From: Campylobacter sp. MIT 99-7217
Lineage (GTDB): Bacteria > Campylobacterota > Campylobacteria > Campylobacterales > Campylobacteraceae
Assembly: GCF_006864365.1 (NCBI RefSeq)
Contig: NZ_QHLJ01000001.1
Span: forward strand, 1 to 64,000
Reading direction: 5' to 3'
Length of the DNA: 64,000 nucleotides
Positions 28,680 to 37,054 of this stretch are shown here, piece after piece. Under the pieces are notes generated by a model, which was given only the letters and a program-made list of their open reading frames with translations, did not search any database and was not told the origin of the DNA. The first letter of the stretch is position 1; every line of letters starts with the position of its first letter. A program made the translations under genes and the position numbers.

Positions 28680-29813
28680 CTATAAGTTGATTTTGTTTTC
28701 AAGAAAATTTTCGCCTGCGATAAAGTCGAAAAAATCATATCTTCCCTTAAGTTCGCTTGCACAAAGGTATAAAAAATGCGCTCTATACCAGTCTCTTCTT
28801 ATCTTTTGATACTCTTGTGGGGTATAAAGTTTATGAAACTGCGTTGATAAAAGCTTAAGTTTGAGTTTAGAATCTTGTATATGCGTATCTTTGATAAAAT
28901 CGACCAAATAAAAACAAGCCCCATCTATTTTTGAAGTAAAATCAAACCAAATTAAATCTTGCTCCTGAGAGAGTTCTTTCAAGCCTTGTATAAATTCATT
29001 AGAACTTTTATGAAAGCTCATTAGCGGGATACATTCTCCAAGGGTAAGAATTTTTAAAGCCTTGTAAGAACATTGCGTTTTTTTGCAAAGTGCTATGAGC
29101 TTTGCTGCAACACTGCTTGCTAGGATTGTTCCTACGCTATGAGCAACAAGGATAAGTTCATATTTTTCTTCCTTGCTGTTTTGTTTGAGCTTTTTAAAGA
29201 TAAACTCGGCAAATTCATCGGTTCTTGTGTTGATATTTTCAATATTTCCTTTAGACCATCTTGCACAAAAAGCACAAATTCTAGATAGCCAAAAGGCTGC
29301 TGTTTTGTTGCCTATCTTTAAAATGAGCTTACTTGCCAAAAAAATCAAAGCAAAAGATATGATCAAAGCCACGATAAAATGCGTTTTTACTGCAATAAAA
29401 GTAAAAGAATAATAAATAATTAAAAATACAAAAAGATAAGAAAACAAAACATAAAAAAAAGGATAAAAACCAGCGATTAAGGGTGCTTTACAAGATCTTG
29501 CAAAACGAAAAAAAAGCCCTGTGATGACATAAATTCTAAAAAAATCAAAGCAATCTTGCAAAACGGCAAAGATATTTTTAGGCCAGTTTTGTCTTACGAT
29601 GTCATTCCAAGCTAGGAAAGTATAAGAAGTTGTTACATTTGGTGCATGAATTTGCCAAGAAGGATAGGTGGCTTGCTTTGCTTTTTCTAGTGTATAGTTT
29701 TGCGAGTGGTATTTATTTTGCAAGGCTATATTTTTTTTAAATAAAGAATAATAATACCTATAACCCCTAGGATCATATCCAGCGATATAAAACACATCTC
29801 TTTTTAGTTGCAT
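28680..29813 (-). CDS. Membrane-associated alpha/beta-hydrolase-like protein
   Basis: 377 residues. The N-terminus VFYIAGYDPRGYRYYY is followed by two to three membrane helices at about 110-175, then a serine-hydrolase elbow VAHSVGTILASS (Ser about 226), the expected nucleophile of an alpha/beta hydrolase. The catalytic Asp/His are not certain; candidates are in LIWFDFTSKID and further on. A homologue lies between P450 and kpsS in C. jejuni. The substrate is unknown, perhaps a lipid. Nine bases separate it from the P450 start. Confidence 0.75.
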   Translation of the reverse strand: MQLKRDVFYIAGYDPRGYRYYYSLFKKNIALQNKYHSQNYTLEKAKQATYPSWQIHAPNVTTSYTFLAWNDIVRQNWPKNIFAVLQDCFDFFRIYVITGLFFRFARSCKAPLIAGFYPFFYVLFSYLFVFLIIYYSFTFIAVKTHFIVALIISFALIFLASKLILKIGNKTAAFWLSRICAFCARWSKGNIENINTRTDEFAEFIFKKLKQNSKEEKYELILVAHSVGTILASSVAAKLIALCKKTQCSYKALKILTLGECIPLMSFHKSSNEFIQGLKELSQEQDLIWFDFTSKIDGACFYLVDFIKDTHIQDSKLKLKLLSTQFHKLYTPQEYQKIRRDWYRAHFLYLCASELKGRYDFFDFIAGENFLENKINL

Positions 29814-29888
29814 TGAGCTTCTTTTAAATTTAAAATAAATTGCCCAATTTTACTTAAAAATGATTAATGAAAAACTTAAGAATACACC

Positions 29889-29935
29889 TAAAAAACTCTT
29901 ATTAATCAATGTTTAGACAAGCTAAGTCGAGTTTT
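29889..29935 (-). terminator. Possible terminator after kpsS
   Basis: Stem AAAAAACTC (about 29889-29898) / GAGTTTTTT (about 29931-29939) with a long loop of about 30 bases in the 160-bp gap after kpsS. On the minus strand the second arm ends in a T run. The long loop makes it weak. Confidence 0.35.
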
Positions 29936-29973
29936 TTATATATTAAATAAAAGATAAATAAATTTTAAATATA

Positions 29974-31170
29974 TCATTTGAAATTATTTAAAAAGCAACT
30001 TTTATAATAATTGCCATTGATTTGATTTGTATCAAGTAAGTAGTTTTTGAAATTGACATAAAGCTGATTAGACGGACGATTTGCGTGCGATTCTTTCCAG
30101 AAAAAATCAAGCTTTCCTTGATAAGTAAGCCCTGTTATATCATAAAAAGCTTCACCGCAAACTTTCAAGGGGCAGTTATGATAAAGAGCAGAAATACCTA
30201 CTGTGCTGTTGATACTCACACAACCTAAAGCCCCATTTAAAAGGGTTGGTAAGTGTATATCATGCACATAAAAGACTCTATTTTGAAGCTGGTATCGCTC
30301 GCATAAATTTTTTATCAAGTGGCTATAATTTTTATATCCTCTATCCATGGGGTGATGTTTAAATACCAAAAAATGCTTATCTCTGGCGTTTTTTGCAAAG
30401 GATATGAGCGTATCTTCTATAAATTTTTCTATACTTTTATTTTTGTAGTGTGTTAGAATTTGTGTGTCATTAAAAACTTGCAAAACAGCAACGAAATATT
30501 TTTTTTTGTTTTCTAAGATATCTTCACAAAGTTTTTTTTCACTAAAATGATAAATGATTTTTCTGTATAAAGAGCGTATCCATGGAAAAACTTCTAAGGG
30601 ATTTAAGGTTCTATGATGTAAGCGGTTATTGTAATGCCAGCCCATTAAAAAGGCAAAAAGCCAATACAAAAATGCATAAAAAGCCATGATTTTAAAAGCT
30701 CCTTTTATGCTTTTGTTTTTTTGGTTTGAGCATTTACTTAAGTAGCCAAGATAAAATTCTTTATCGCGTGGAATTTTTGAGTTTGCATTAACGCCGTCTT
30801 TTTCAAGAGTGATAAAATTTGGACGCAAGTAGCCCTCTTCAAAAACATAAATTTTTACATTCATTCTTCTTGCGACCTTGATAGCTATGCGGTGCAAAGG
30901 ACGGCAGTCATTATAAACGATGAGTGTATTAATCTTATGTTCAGTGAAAAAATGTTTTATAAAATGTCTAAAAGCTTGCAATTTCCCAAGATAAGCATGA
31001 GCCTTAAAAGGATAAAATATCTTATCTCCGCCGTTAAAATTAAGCTTAAAAACCTCAGCATTCAAGCTTCTTAATTTCCTTGCGAATTTGTTAAAAAATG
31101 GACCTATAGGACCTTGAAGTAGCAATACTCTTTGATCCTTAAATTCTTTTATCTTTTCTTCAAATTTCAT
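29974..31170 (-). CDS. kpsS: Capsule beta-Kdo linker transferase KpsS
   Basis: 398 residues. It adds the first Kdo to (lyso)phosphatidylglycerol, the lipid anchor of group 2 capsule, in the cytoplasm. Family motifs: LLLQGPIGPFFNKFARKL at the N-terminus, FEEGYLRPNFITLE (about 130), FKHHPMDRGYKNY (about 272) and CVSINSTVGISALYHNCP (about 315). Membrane-associating helices are predicted around 160-180. It begins inside the end of kpsC (ATGA overlap). The KpsC-first, KpsS-second order is usual. Confidence 0.92.
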   Translation of the reverse strand: MKFEEKIKEFKDQRVLLLQGPIGPFFNKFARKLRSLNAEVFKLNFNGGDKIFYPFKAHAYLGKLQAFRHFIKHFFTEHKINTLIVYNDCRPLHRIAIKVARRMNVKIYVFEEGYLRPNFITLEKDGVNANSKIPRDKEFYLGYLSKCSNQKNKSIKGAFKIMAFYAFLYWLFAFLMGWHYNNRLHHRTLNPLEVFPWIRSLYRKIIYHFSEKKLCEDILENKKKYFVAVLQVFNDTQILTHYKNKSIEKFIEDTLISFAKNARDKHFLVFKHHPMDRGYKNYSHLIKNLCERYQLQNRVFYVHDIHLPTLLNGALGCVSINSTVGISALYHNCPLKVCGEAFYDITGLTYQGKLDFFWKESHANRPSNQLYVNFKNYLLDTNQINGNYYKSCFLNNFK

Positions 31171-33242
31171 TTTTTTAAATTCTTCACACCAAATTCAAAC
31201 ATTCTTCTTATCTTTCGCAATGCAAAAGTTTTAGTATCGATCATAAACCTAATATGCCTTTTTGAAAAATAATCTTTTTGTAAATTTAACATTGTATCAA
31301 AACAAACTTCAAATTCACATAAATTTTTCGTTTTTACATCAATATATCTTGGATAAAGTAAAAGAGTACCTGCTATAAGTTCATCAAGACTTAATTTTCT
31401 TGTCCTTCTTTGACATATAAGCCTATCTTTGCTTAAACCCCAGCCAGCATAAAAGGGCAGACCATAGGTAAAAACTTTTTTATTTCTTAAAAGAGCTTCA
31501 AAACCTGTAGTAGAAGTGATAGTATGCACCTCATCACATAGATTTAAAGCACTATCAATGCTTGTATTTTTTATCACCTCATCGCAGTATTTTAAGATAA
31601 TCTTTTCATCTTTTAAGCCTATTCTGTTGCCACTTAAAACATCAGGGTGAGGTTTAAAAATGATATAGGCTTTAGGATTGTTAAGACGAACTTCTTTGAT
31701 GAGATCAAGGGTGCTAAAGCCCATGCCACCTAGGATCATAGAGGCATCATCTTCAACTTGAGCAGGTATGAGTATCACTTTTTGAGCAGGGTCATTTTTA
31801 GGCTTGATTTGTGTGTGTGAAAGATTGTTGTATTTAGAAAATTTATGTTTGATGATATTTTCTTTAGCCTTTTTTGCTCTTTCAAGCAAGTTTTCATCAA
31901 ATTCGTAATTTTGCAAGATATTTTCAAGCTCACTTTCTTCACTAGGATCAATATAAAGCCCTTTATTATCCACGACCAAAGAATAAGGACGAGTAAGATC
32001 AGAGCCTAAAGAAACAGAGCGAATGAAGCCATCTTCAACATGATAAATTTGTTCTTTTTTGATAGCAATTTTTTCTAAAATCATCTTTTTTGTAAATTTA
32101 TTGCCCCAGATGAAAATTTTATCCTCGCTTTTGATATTTAATTTTTGCAAATTTTGAAGTGAGGATAAAAAAATGATTTGGTTATTTTTTGCCTTGAAAA
32201 AGGGCTTCATAAACCATCTTTTCCAAAGTGAAAACCCAAGAAAAAACAAGCGATGAGAATTAGCTTGTTCTATTTTTTTATACTTAGCGAGTGTTTTTAT
32301 GGTATCAATGATATTTGAGTTTTGTTTTAGGTAGGGGTTAAAATACCTTGGATAAAGGATATATGCTCCTGCAAAAAGTTCTTCCAAGCTTAGCTTTCTT
32401 GTCCTTCTTTGACATGTAAGCTTATCTTCGCTCAAACCCCAGCCAGCATAAAAGGGCAGACCATAACAAACGCATTTCACTCCCATGATCAAGGCTTCAA
32501 AGCCCATACCAGAAGTTTTAGTATAAACTTTTTCAAAATAAGAAAGCAAGTCTATGGGATTGAAATTTTGAGTGATGAGTATGCAATTTTGCGGTAAATT
32601 TTGGACATTAAAATCGCTTTTTTTCTTGCCACTTAAAACATCAGGGTGGATTTTGATATAAATTGTTGCTTCTTTGTTTTCATTTATTGCGTCTTTGATG
32701 ATATTTTCTGTGTCAAAATTTTGTGCTAAGCCGTATTTTAAAGAAGCATCATTAGCGGTTTGAGTGATGATAAGAATGCGTTTTTCATCTTTTTTGAAAA
32801 AATCTTTAGGAACGCTTTGATTTGTGTTGTATTTAGAAATTTGATATTTTTTTATTAGTTTTATGGCAGTTTTGGCTTCTTGGAGTAAATTTAAATTTTT
32901 GCTAAAATCATAGTGATTTAAAAGTTCTTCAAGTTTTGAAGCCTTGTTTGCATCATAGTAAATTCCAAGCTCATCAAAAACCAAGCTAAAGCTTGGAGAA
33001 TTTTCTACTCCAAGTGCTAAAGAGCGTATAAAACCATCTTCTAAAAGCATAAATTTAGCCCCGTATTTTTGCGCAAGTTCTATGGCTTTTTGTCCTGATT
33101 TTTTGCGTCCCCAACCATAAAAAATAGCCTCTTTAAGCGGAGGCTTTAAAAAATCATAACTCTTTGGATAAGGCTTGATCGTGATGAAATCTTTAACACT
33201 TTTGATGAGTTTTTTAGAGCTTGAAAAATGAAGCATTTGCAA
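31167..33242 (-). CDS. kpsC: Capsule poly-Kdo linker transferase KpsC
   Basis: 691 residues, two tandem GT-B-like halves with the same motifs: EDGFIRSLALG (about 77) and EDGFIRSVSLG (about 420); KIHPDVLSGKK and KPHPDVLSGNR; FEALIMGVKCVCYGLPFYAGWGLS and FEALLRNKKVFTYGLPFYAGWGLS. The two halves carry the alternating beta-Kdo transferase activities that extend the lipid-linked Kdo linker. The internal duplication is normal for KpsC. The gene starts only 6 bp after the regulator upstream, an unusual neighbour, so kpsC may depend on that gene's transcript. Confidence 0.93.
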   Translation of the reverse strand: MQMLHFSSSKKLIKSVKDFITIKPYPKSYDFLKPPLKEAIFYGWGRKKSGQKAIELAQKYGAKFMLLEDGFIRSLALGVENSPSFSLVFDELGIYYDANKASKLEELLNHYDFSKNLNLLQEAKTAIKLIKKYQISKYNTNQSVPKDFFKKDEKRILIITQTANDASLKYGLAQNFDTENIIKDAINENKEATIYIKIHPDVLSGKKKSDFNVQNLPQNCILITQNFNPIDLLSYFEKVYTKTSGMGFEALIMGVKCVCYGLPFYAGWGLSEDKLTCQRRTRKLSLEELFAGAYILYPRYFNPYLKQNSNIIDTIKTLAKYKKIEQANSHRLFFLGFSLWKRWFMKPFFKAKNNQIIFLSSLQNLQKLNIKSEDKIFIWGNKFTKKMILEKIAIKKEQIYHVEDGFIRSVSLGSDLTRPYSLVVDNKGLYIDPSEESELENILQNYEFDENLLERAKKAKENIIKHKFSKYNNLSHTQIKPKNDPAQKVILIPAQVEDDASMILGGMGFSTLDLIKEVRLNNPKAYIIFKPHPDVLSGNRIGLKDEKIILKYCDEVIKNTSIDSALNLCDEVHTITSTTGFEALLRNKKVFTYGLPFYAGWGLSKDRLICQRRTRKLSLDELIAGTLLLYPRYIDVKTKNLCEFEVCFDTMLNLQKDYFSKRHIRFMIDTKTFALRKIRRMFEFGVKNLKK

Positions 33243-33248
33243 GTTTTA

Positions 33249-33896
33249 TCATTTCTTAAATTTTTTCAAATACCTATAAACACTAGGTTCTGAAATTTTC
33301 AAAAAATTTGCCACTATGGGAACAGCTCCTTTGATATTAAAAATTCCCTTCTCATAAAGGCTTTTGGCAAGTTCTTCTTTTTGAGTGGGGCTTAGCTGAT
33401 AAGGAGAGTCTAGATAACTCATATCCACACTTTGAGCTAAAATTTCTTCTATAGAGCCACTTAGGGTTTCAATGCTTTGCGAGCTTGAGCCTTGAGTTAA
33501 AAACTCGCCCACATCTCCTATCTTTTCTATATCTATGATCTTACAAACCAAATCCCTCATCAAGCTTGTATCATGGTTTATACATAAAATTCCTACAAGC
33601 TTATCCGCATTTTTGATAAAAAAAGTTGAACCCCTGACGAGTTTATTTTTGCCGATCAAGGCTTTATAATCACATAAAAAATCTTCTTTTAAATACGCCT
33701 TATTTTGTATCAACTCGCTTGCAAAAGCACTAAGAGGAGAATTAAGCGTGCGTTTGCTGATATGATTGTTTGCGATAGCTGCTATGTAAGCTCCTTTTTT
33801 TGAGATGACATGAAAAACAACCTCGTATTGTTTTCCTAAGACCTCTCCTAAAAAATGCGTGAGTTTGATGAATTGTTCTTTTTGATTTTCGTCCAT
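33249..33896 (-). CDS. YheO/DauR-type PAS-HTH transcriptional regulator
   Basis: 215 residues. The N-terminal PAS-like YheO domain (about 5-115: LGEVLGKQYEVVFHVI, then RGSTFFIKN and LVGILCINHD) is followed by a C-terminal HTH_22 helix-turn-helix (about 165-213: LSPTQKEELAKSLYEKGIF, PSVYRYLKK). Such regulators sense a small ligand, often an amino acid, and control nearby catabolic genes. It is divergent from the RidA operon across a 154-bp gap with repeated AT-rich sites, so it is the likely regulator of that operon. Confidence 0.85.
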   Translation of the reverse strand: MDENQKEQFIKLTHFLGEVLGKQYEVVFHVISKKGAYIAAIANNHISKRTLNSPLSAFASELIQNKAYLKEDFLCDYKALIGKNKLVRGSTFFIKNADKLVGILCINHDTSLMRDLVCKIIDIEKIGDVGEFLTQGSSSQSIETLSGSIEEILAQSVDMSYLDSPYQLSPTQKEELAKSLYEKGIFNIKGAVPIVANFLKISEPSVYRYLKKFKK

Positions 33897-33963
33897 AAAT
33901 TTAGCCTTGATAATTTATGAATTGTATCTTTGTTATGTTTAAAAAGGGATTAAAAATAAAAAT

Positions 33964-34016
33964 TTATTATTGTGATAATAAAATATTGACAAATAATTAT
34001 TATGATGATAAAATAT
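33964..34016 (+). promoter_or_regulatory. Promoter and candidate operators of the RidA operon
   Basis: TTGACA (33986-33991), 17-bp spacer, TAAAAT (34009-34014) makes a good sigma-70 promoter ahead of ridA. Two similar blocks flank or overlap it: TTATTATTGTGATAATAAAA (33964-33983) and TTATTATGATGATAAAATAT (33997-34016), about 33 bp apart (three helical turns). The second covers the -10, so binding there could repress. RBS AAGGAG precedes the ATG at 34051. Confidence 0.6.
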
Positions 34017-34050
34017 GATTACATTTTTATTAAATGACTAAGGAGAAAAA

Positions 34051-34413
34051 ATGTTAAGTTACCCTAAGGCTATAGGTCCTTACTCAGCTTACAAAGAAGC
34101 AAATGGCTTTGTTTTTGCTTCAGGACAGCTACCTATCAATCCAAGCTCAAGCCAAATAGAGGCTATGGATATAAAAACTCAAACCAAGCAGGCTTTGAGA
34201 AATGTCGGTGCTATTTTAGAAGAAAATGGCTTAAGCTTTAAAAATGTCGTAAAAACGACTTGTTTTTTAGCAGATATAAATGATTTTGCTGCGTTTAATG
34301 AGGTTTATGCTGAATTTTTTGAAGCACCTTATCCTACAAGAAGTGCTTTTGCGGTCAAGGACTTGCCTAAGGGTGCTAAGATAGAGATAGAAATCATCGC
34401 CTTTAAAGGATAA
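34051..34413 (+). CDS. RidA-family 2-iminobutanoate/2-iminopropanoate deaminase
   Basis: 120 residues of the RidA (YjgF) family: IGPYSAYKEANGFVFASGQ at the N-terminus, VVKTTCFLADINDFAAFNEVYAEFF in the middle and PTRSAFAVKDLPKGAKIEIEIIA at the end, with the catalytic Arg in PTRSA (about 100). It hydrolyses enamine/imine intermediates such as 2-aminoacrylate to keto acid and ammonia. It is first gene of a five-gene operon that includes a PLP lyase able to release such intermediates. Confidence 0.92.
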   Translation: MLSYPKAIGPYSAYKEANGFVFASGQLPINPSSSQIEAMDIKTQTKQALRNVGAILEENGLSFKNVVKTTCFLADINDFAAFNEVYAEFFEAPYPTRSAFAVKDLPKGAKIEIEIIAFKG

Positions 34414-34416
34414 AAA

Positions 34417-35871
34417 ATGCTAGGTTTATCTTTTGCACTAATTAGCGTTGTTTTGCTCGTTTTTATGCTTTACAAAAAAATCAATGCTCACATGGCTTTG
34501 CTTTTAAGTGGTCTTTTCTTGCTTAGTGTGGCTGGAATTTTTCATTATTTTGATGTGAGTGGTTTTCATGCTATCACTGAGAAAAAGTCCCTAAATTTTG
34601 GCTTTTTTGATATTTTCCAAGTGGTCAATACCACTATGTCAAGCACTTTGGCTGGGCTTGGGCTTACTTTGATGTGTATAGCAGGATTTTCAGCTTATAT
34701 GGATCATGTGGGTGCAAGTTATGCTTTGTTTAAGGTTTTTGAAAAGCCTTTAAAATCAGTTAAATCCCCTTTGCTTTTGCTTATAGTGGCGTATTTTATC
34801 GTGCAGTTTTTGGTGCTTTTTATCCCATCTCATGCTGGGCTTGCACTTTTGCTTATGGTAACAATGTATCCTATCTTGGTTCGCACAGGCGTTTCTAAGC
34901 TTTCGGCCTTGAGTGTGATTGCGATTTGTCAGTATATTGATCATGGTCCTGGTTCTGGTAATGTGATCATGGCTTCAAATGTTGCAAATATCGATCCAGC
35001 CGAGTATTTTGTAAGCTATCAATTACCAACCACCTTACCTATCATCTTAGCTGTGGCTGTGGCGATTTATTTTTCAAATCGTTATTTTGATAAAAAAGAG
35101 GGTTTTAAATTTAACGCAGAGGCTGTTGAAGCCGAACTTGTAGAAAATTCAAATAAAGAAAAAGAGCTTAAAAAACCACCTTTGATTTATGCGATATTGC
35201 CTATCATTCCTTTGGTTTTGATACTTGGTTTTAGCTCAGTGCTTGATAGTATCTTGGTTTTATGTGGTCTTACCACAGCTGAAGCTGTAAAAGAAGGAGC
35301 TAGCACAGCTATTAAAATGAATGTGCCTGTTGCTATGATCATTTCAACTTTTATTGCCATTGCTTTTGAGATGATTCGTTATAAAAGCGTGGTTGAAACC
35401 TTAAATTCAATCATGATTTTCTTTAAGGGAATGGGACATTTATTTGTTATCACAGTTTCGCTTATCGTTTGTGGTCAAGTATTTGCAAGCGGACTTTTGT
35501 CAGTTGGCTTTGTGGATACCTTGCTTGAGCTTGCTAAGGGAGCTGGATTTGGCGTTATGGCTATTATCATCGCTGTTTCTATCTTGCTTGCTGTTTGTGC
35601 TTTTTTAATGGGTTCAGGAAATGCAGCCTTTTTTAGCTTTGCCCCACTTATCCCAAACATAGCAAAATCTTTTGGTATAGAAACGATCACAATGATAGCA
35701 CCTATTCAAATCATGACAGGTTTTGGGCGTTGCGTTAGTCCTATAGCTCCTGCTATTTTAGCAATTTCAGCGATGACTAAGGTTAGTCCATTTCAGGTTG
35801 TAAAAAGAACAGCAATTCCTATGCTAACAGCAGCTGTTGTTAATATCATCATGACTTACATTTATTTATAA
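34417..35871 (+). CDS. DcuC-family C4-dicarboxylate transporter
   Basis: 484 residues with 12-14 predicted membrane helices. DcuC/YfbS-type segments such as GLALLLMVTMYPILVRTGVSK, DHGPGSGNVIMASN (about 175-188) and FLMGSGNAAFFSFAPLIP near the C-terminal half form the re-entrant loop signatures. A basic cytoplasmic loop (about 230-250) divides the halves. It starts 3 bp after ridA. Transport of fumarate, succinate or an N- or S-substituted succinate is inferred from family and operon. Confidence 0.87.
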   Translation: MLGLSFALISVVLLVFMLYKKINAHMALLLSGLFLLSVAGIFHYFDVSGFHAITEKKSLNFGFFDIFQVVNTTMSSTLAGLGLTLMCIAGFSAYMDHVGASYALFKVFEKPLKSVKSPLLLLIVAYFIVQFLVLFIPSHAGLALLLMVTMYPILVRTGVSKLSALSVIAICQYIDHGPGSGNVIMASNVANIDPAEYFVSYQLPTTLPIILAVAVAIYFSNRYFDKKEGFKFNAEAVEAELVENSNKEKELKKPPLIYAILPIIPLVLILGFSSVLDSILVLCGLTTAEAVKEGASTAIKMNVPVAMIISTFIAIAFEMIRYKSVVETLNSIMIFFKGMGHLFVITVSLIVCGQVFASGLLSVGFVDTLLELAKGAGFGVMAIIIAVSILLAVCAFLMGSGNAAFFSFAPLIPNIAKSFGIETITMIAPIQIMTGFGRCVSPIAPAILAISAMTKVSPFQVVKRTAIPMLTAAVVNIIMTYIYL

Positions 35872-35881
35872 GGAGAAAAAA

Positions 35882-37045
35882 ATGAAAAACAAAACAAAAC
35901 TTATCCATTGTGGAAGAGGCGATCAAAGCCTTGAAGTAAGAGCGGTTAATCCAAGCGTAATGCGTGCTTCAACTATACTTTTTAAGGACCATGAAACTTG
36001 GCAAAAGTATAGAGAGCTTAGAAAAACGCAGCGCGTTTTAAGTTATGGTGCTAGAGGAACGGCTACAAATTTTGAGCTTGAAAAATTAGTTTGTGAGCTT
36101 GAGGGTGGTTATAGGGCTCAGCTTTTCCCAACAGGACTTGCAAGTCTTGCTATGGTGCTTTTAAACTATGCAAGTAAGGACGCTCATTTTCTTATCACTG
36201 ATGCGATTTATGGACCAGTTCGCACTATTTGTGAGCTTTTTTTAGAAAAAATGGGCGTTGAAATCGACTTTTTAAAAGCTGATGCAAGCGATGTTGAAGA
36301 AAAGATCAAGCCAAATACCAAGCTTATCTTATGCGAAAGTCCGGGTTCAATCCTTTATGAAATCATCGATCTTCCAAAGCTTTGCAAAATCGCTCATGCT
36401 CATAATATCCCTGTTGCTATTGACAATACTTACTCAAGTGGGTATTTTTTAAATCCTCTTAAGCTTGGTGTAGATATTTCAGTTATCGCAGCGACTAAAT
36501 ATCTAAGCGGACATAGTGATGTAACTATGGGTATAGTAGTGATCAATGAAAAAGAATGGAAAAATTTTGACAAGCTTCCTGAAGCCTTAGGTTTTACTAC
36601 AAGCCCTGATGATGCGTATTTGGTTCTTCGTGGTATGAGAACGCTTGATCTTAGAATGAAAGCTCATGAAAAAAGTGCTGATGAGGTTGTAGCTTTTTTA
36701 CAAACAAGAAAAGAGATCAAAACAATCTTTTATCCAAAGCTTAAAACACACCCAAATCATGAAATTTTTGCAAGAGATCATGTAGGTGCTAATGGTATGG
36801 TTACTATAGAATTTGCTGATGGTTATACTAAAGATGATGCGATTAAATTTGTTGATAAGCTTAAATTCTTTTCTATCGGTGCAAGCTGGGGCGGTTATGA
36901 AAGTTTAGCCACAGTTACTACTCCTCCAAGAACGGTTACTGATTGGAGCAAAAGAGGTCCTTTTGTGCGTTTTCATATAGGACTTGAAGATGTTAGCGAA
37001 CTTATAGCTGATCTTACTCAAGCACTTGATTCTATCACAAAATAA
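35882..37045 (+). CDS. Cys/Met-metabolism PLP enzyme (cystathionine beta-lyase type)
   Basis: 387 residues of the trans-sulfuration family, fold type I. PLP lysine in SVIAATKYLSGHSDVTMG (about 205); YGARGTATNFELE (about 58, active-site Tyr/Arg); PTGLASLAMVLLNY; AIDNTYSSGYFLNPL with the cofactor Asp; C-terminal IGASWGGYESLATV is the substrate-binding loop. It is closest in pattern to MetC-type beta-lyases, which release 2-aminoacrylate. The place in the RidA operon supports a degradative rather than a methionine-synthesis role. Confidence 0.87.
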   Translation: MKNKTKLIHCGRGDQSLEVRAVNPSVMRASTILFKDHETWQKYRELRKTQRVLSYGARGTATNFELEKLVCELEGGYRAQLFPTGLASLAMVLLNYASKDAHFLITDAIYGPVRTICELFLEKMGVEIDFLKADASDVEEKIKPNTKLILCESPGSILYEIIDLPKLCKIAHAHNIPVAIDNTYSSGYFLNPLKLGVDISVIAATKYLSGHSDVTMGIVVINEKEWKNFDKLPEALGFTTSPDDAYLVLRGMRTLDLRMKAHEKSADEVVAFLQTRKEIKTIFYPKLKTHPNHEIFARDHVGANGMVTIEFADGYTKDDAIKFVDKLKFFSIGASWGGYESLATVTTPPRTVTDWSKRGPFVRFHIGLEDVSELIADLTQALDSITK

Positions 37046-37054
37046 GGATAAACA

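Noticed and set aside
31167-33242. Internal duplication of kpsC seen as a possible gene fusion or assembly duplication
   Set aside because: Two tandem related halves are the normal KpsC architecture, and the DNA of the halves is well diverged apart from the short conserved motif stretches.
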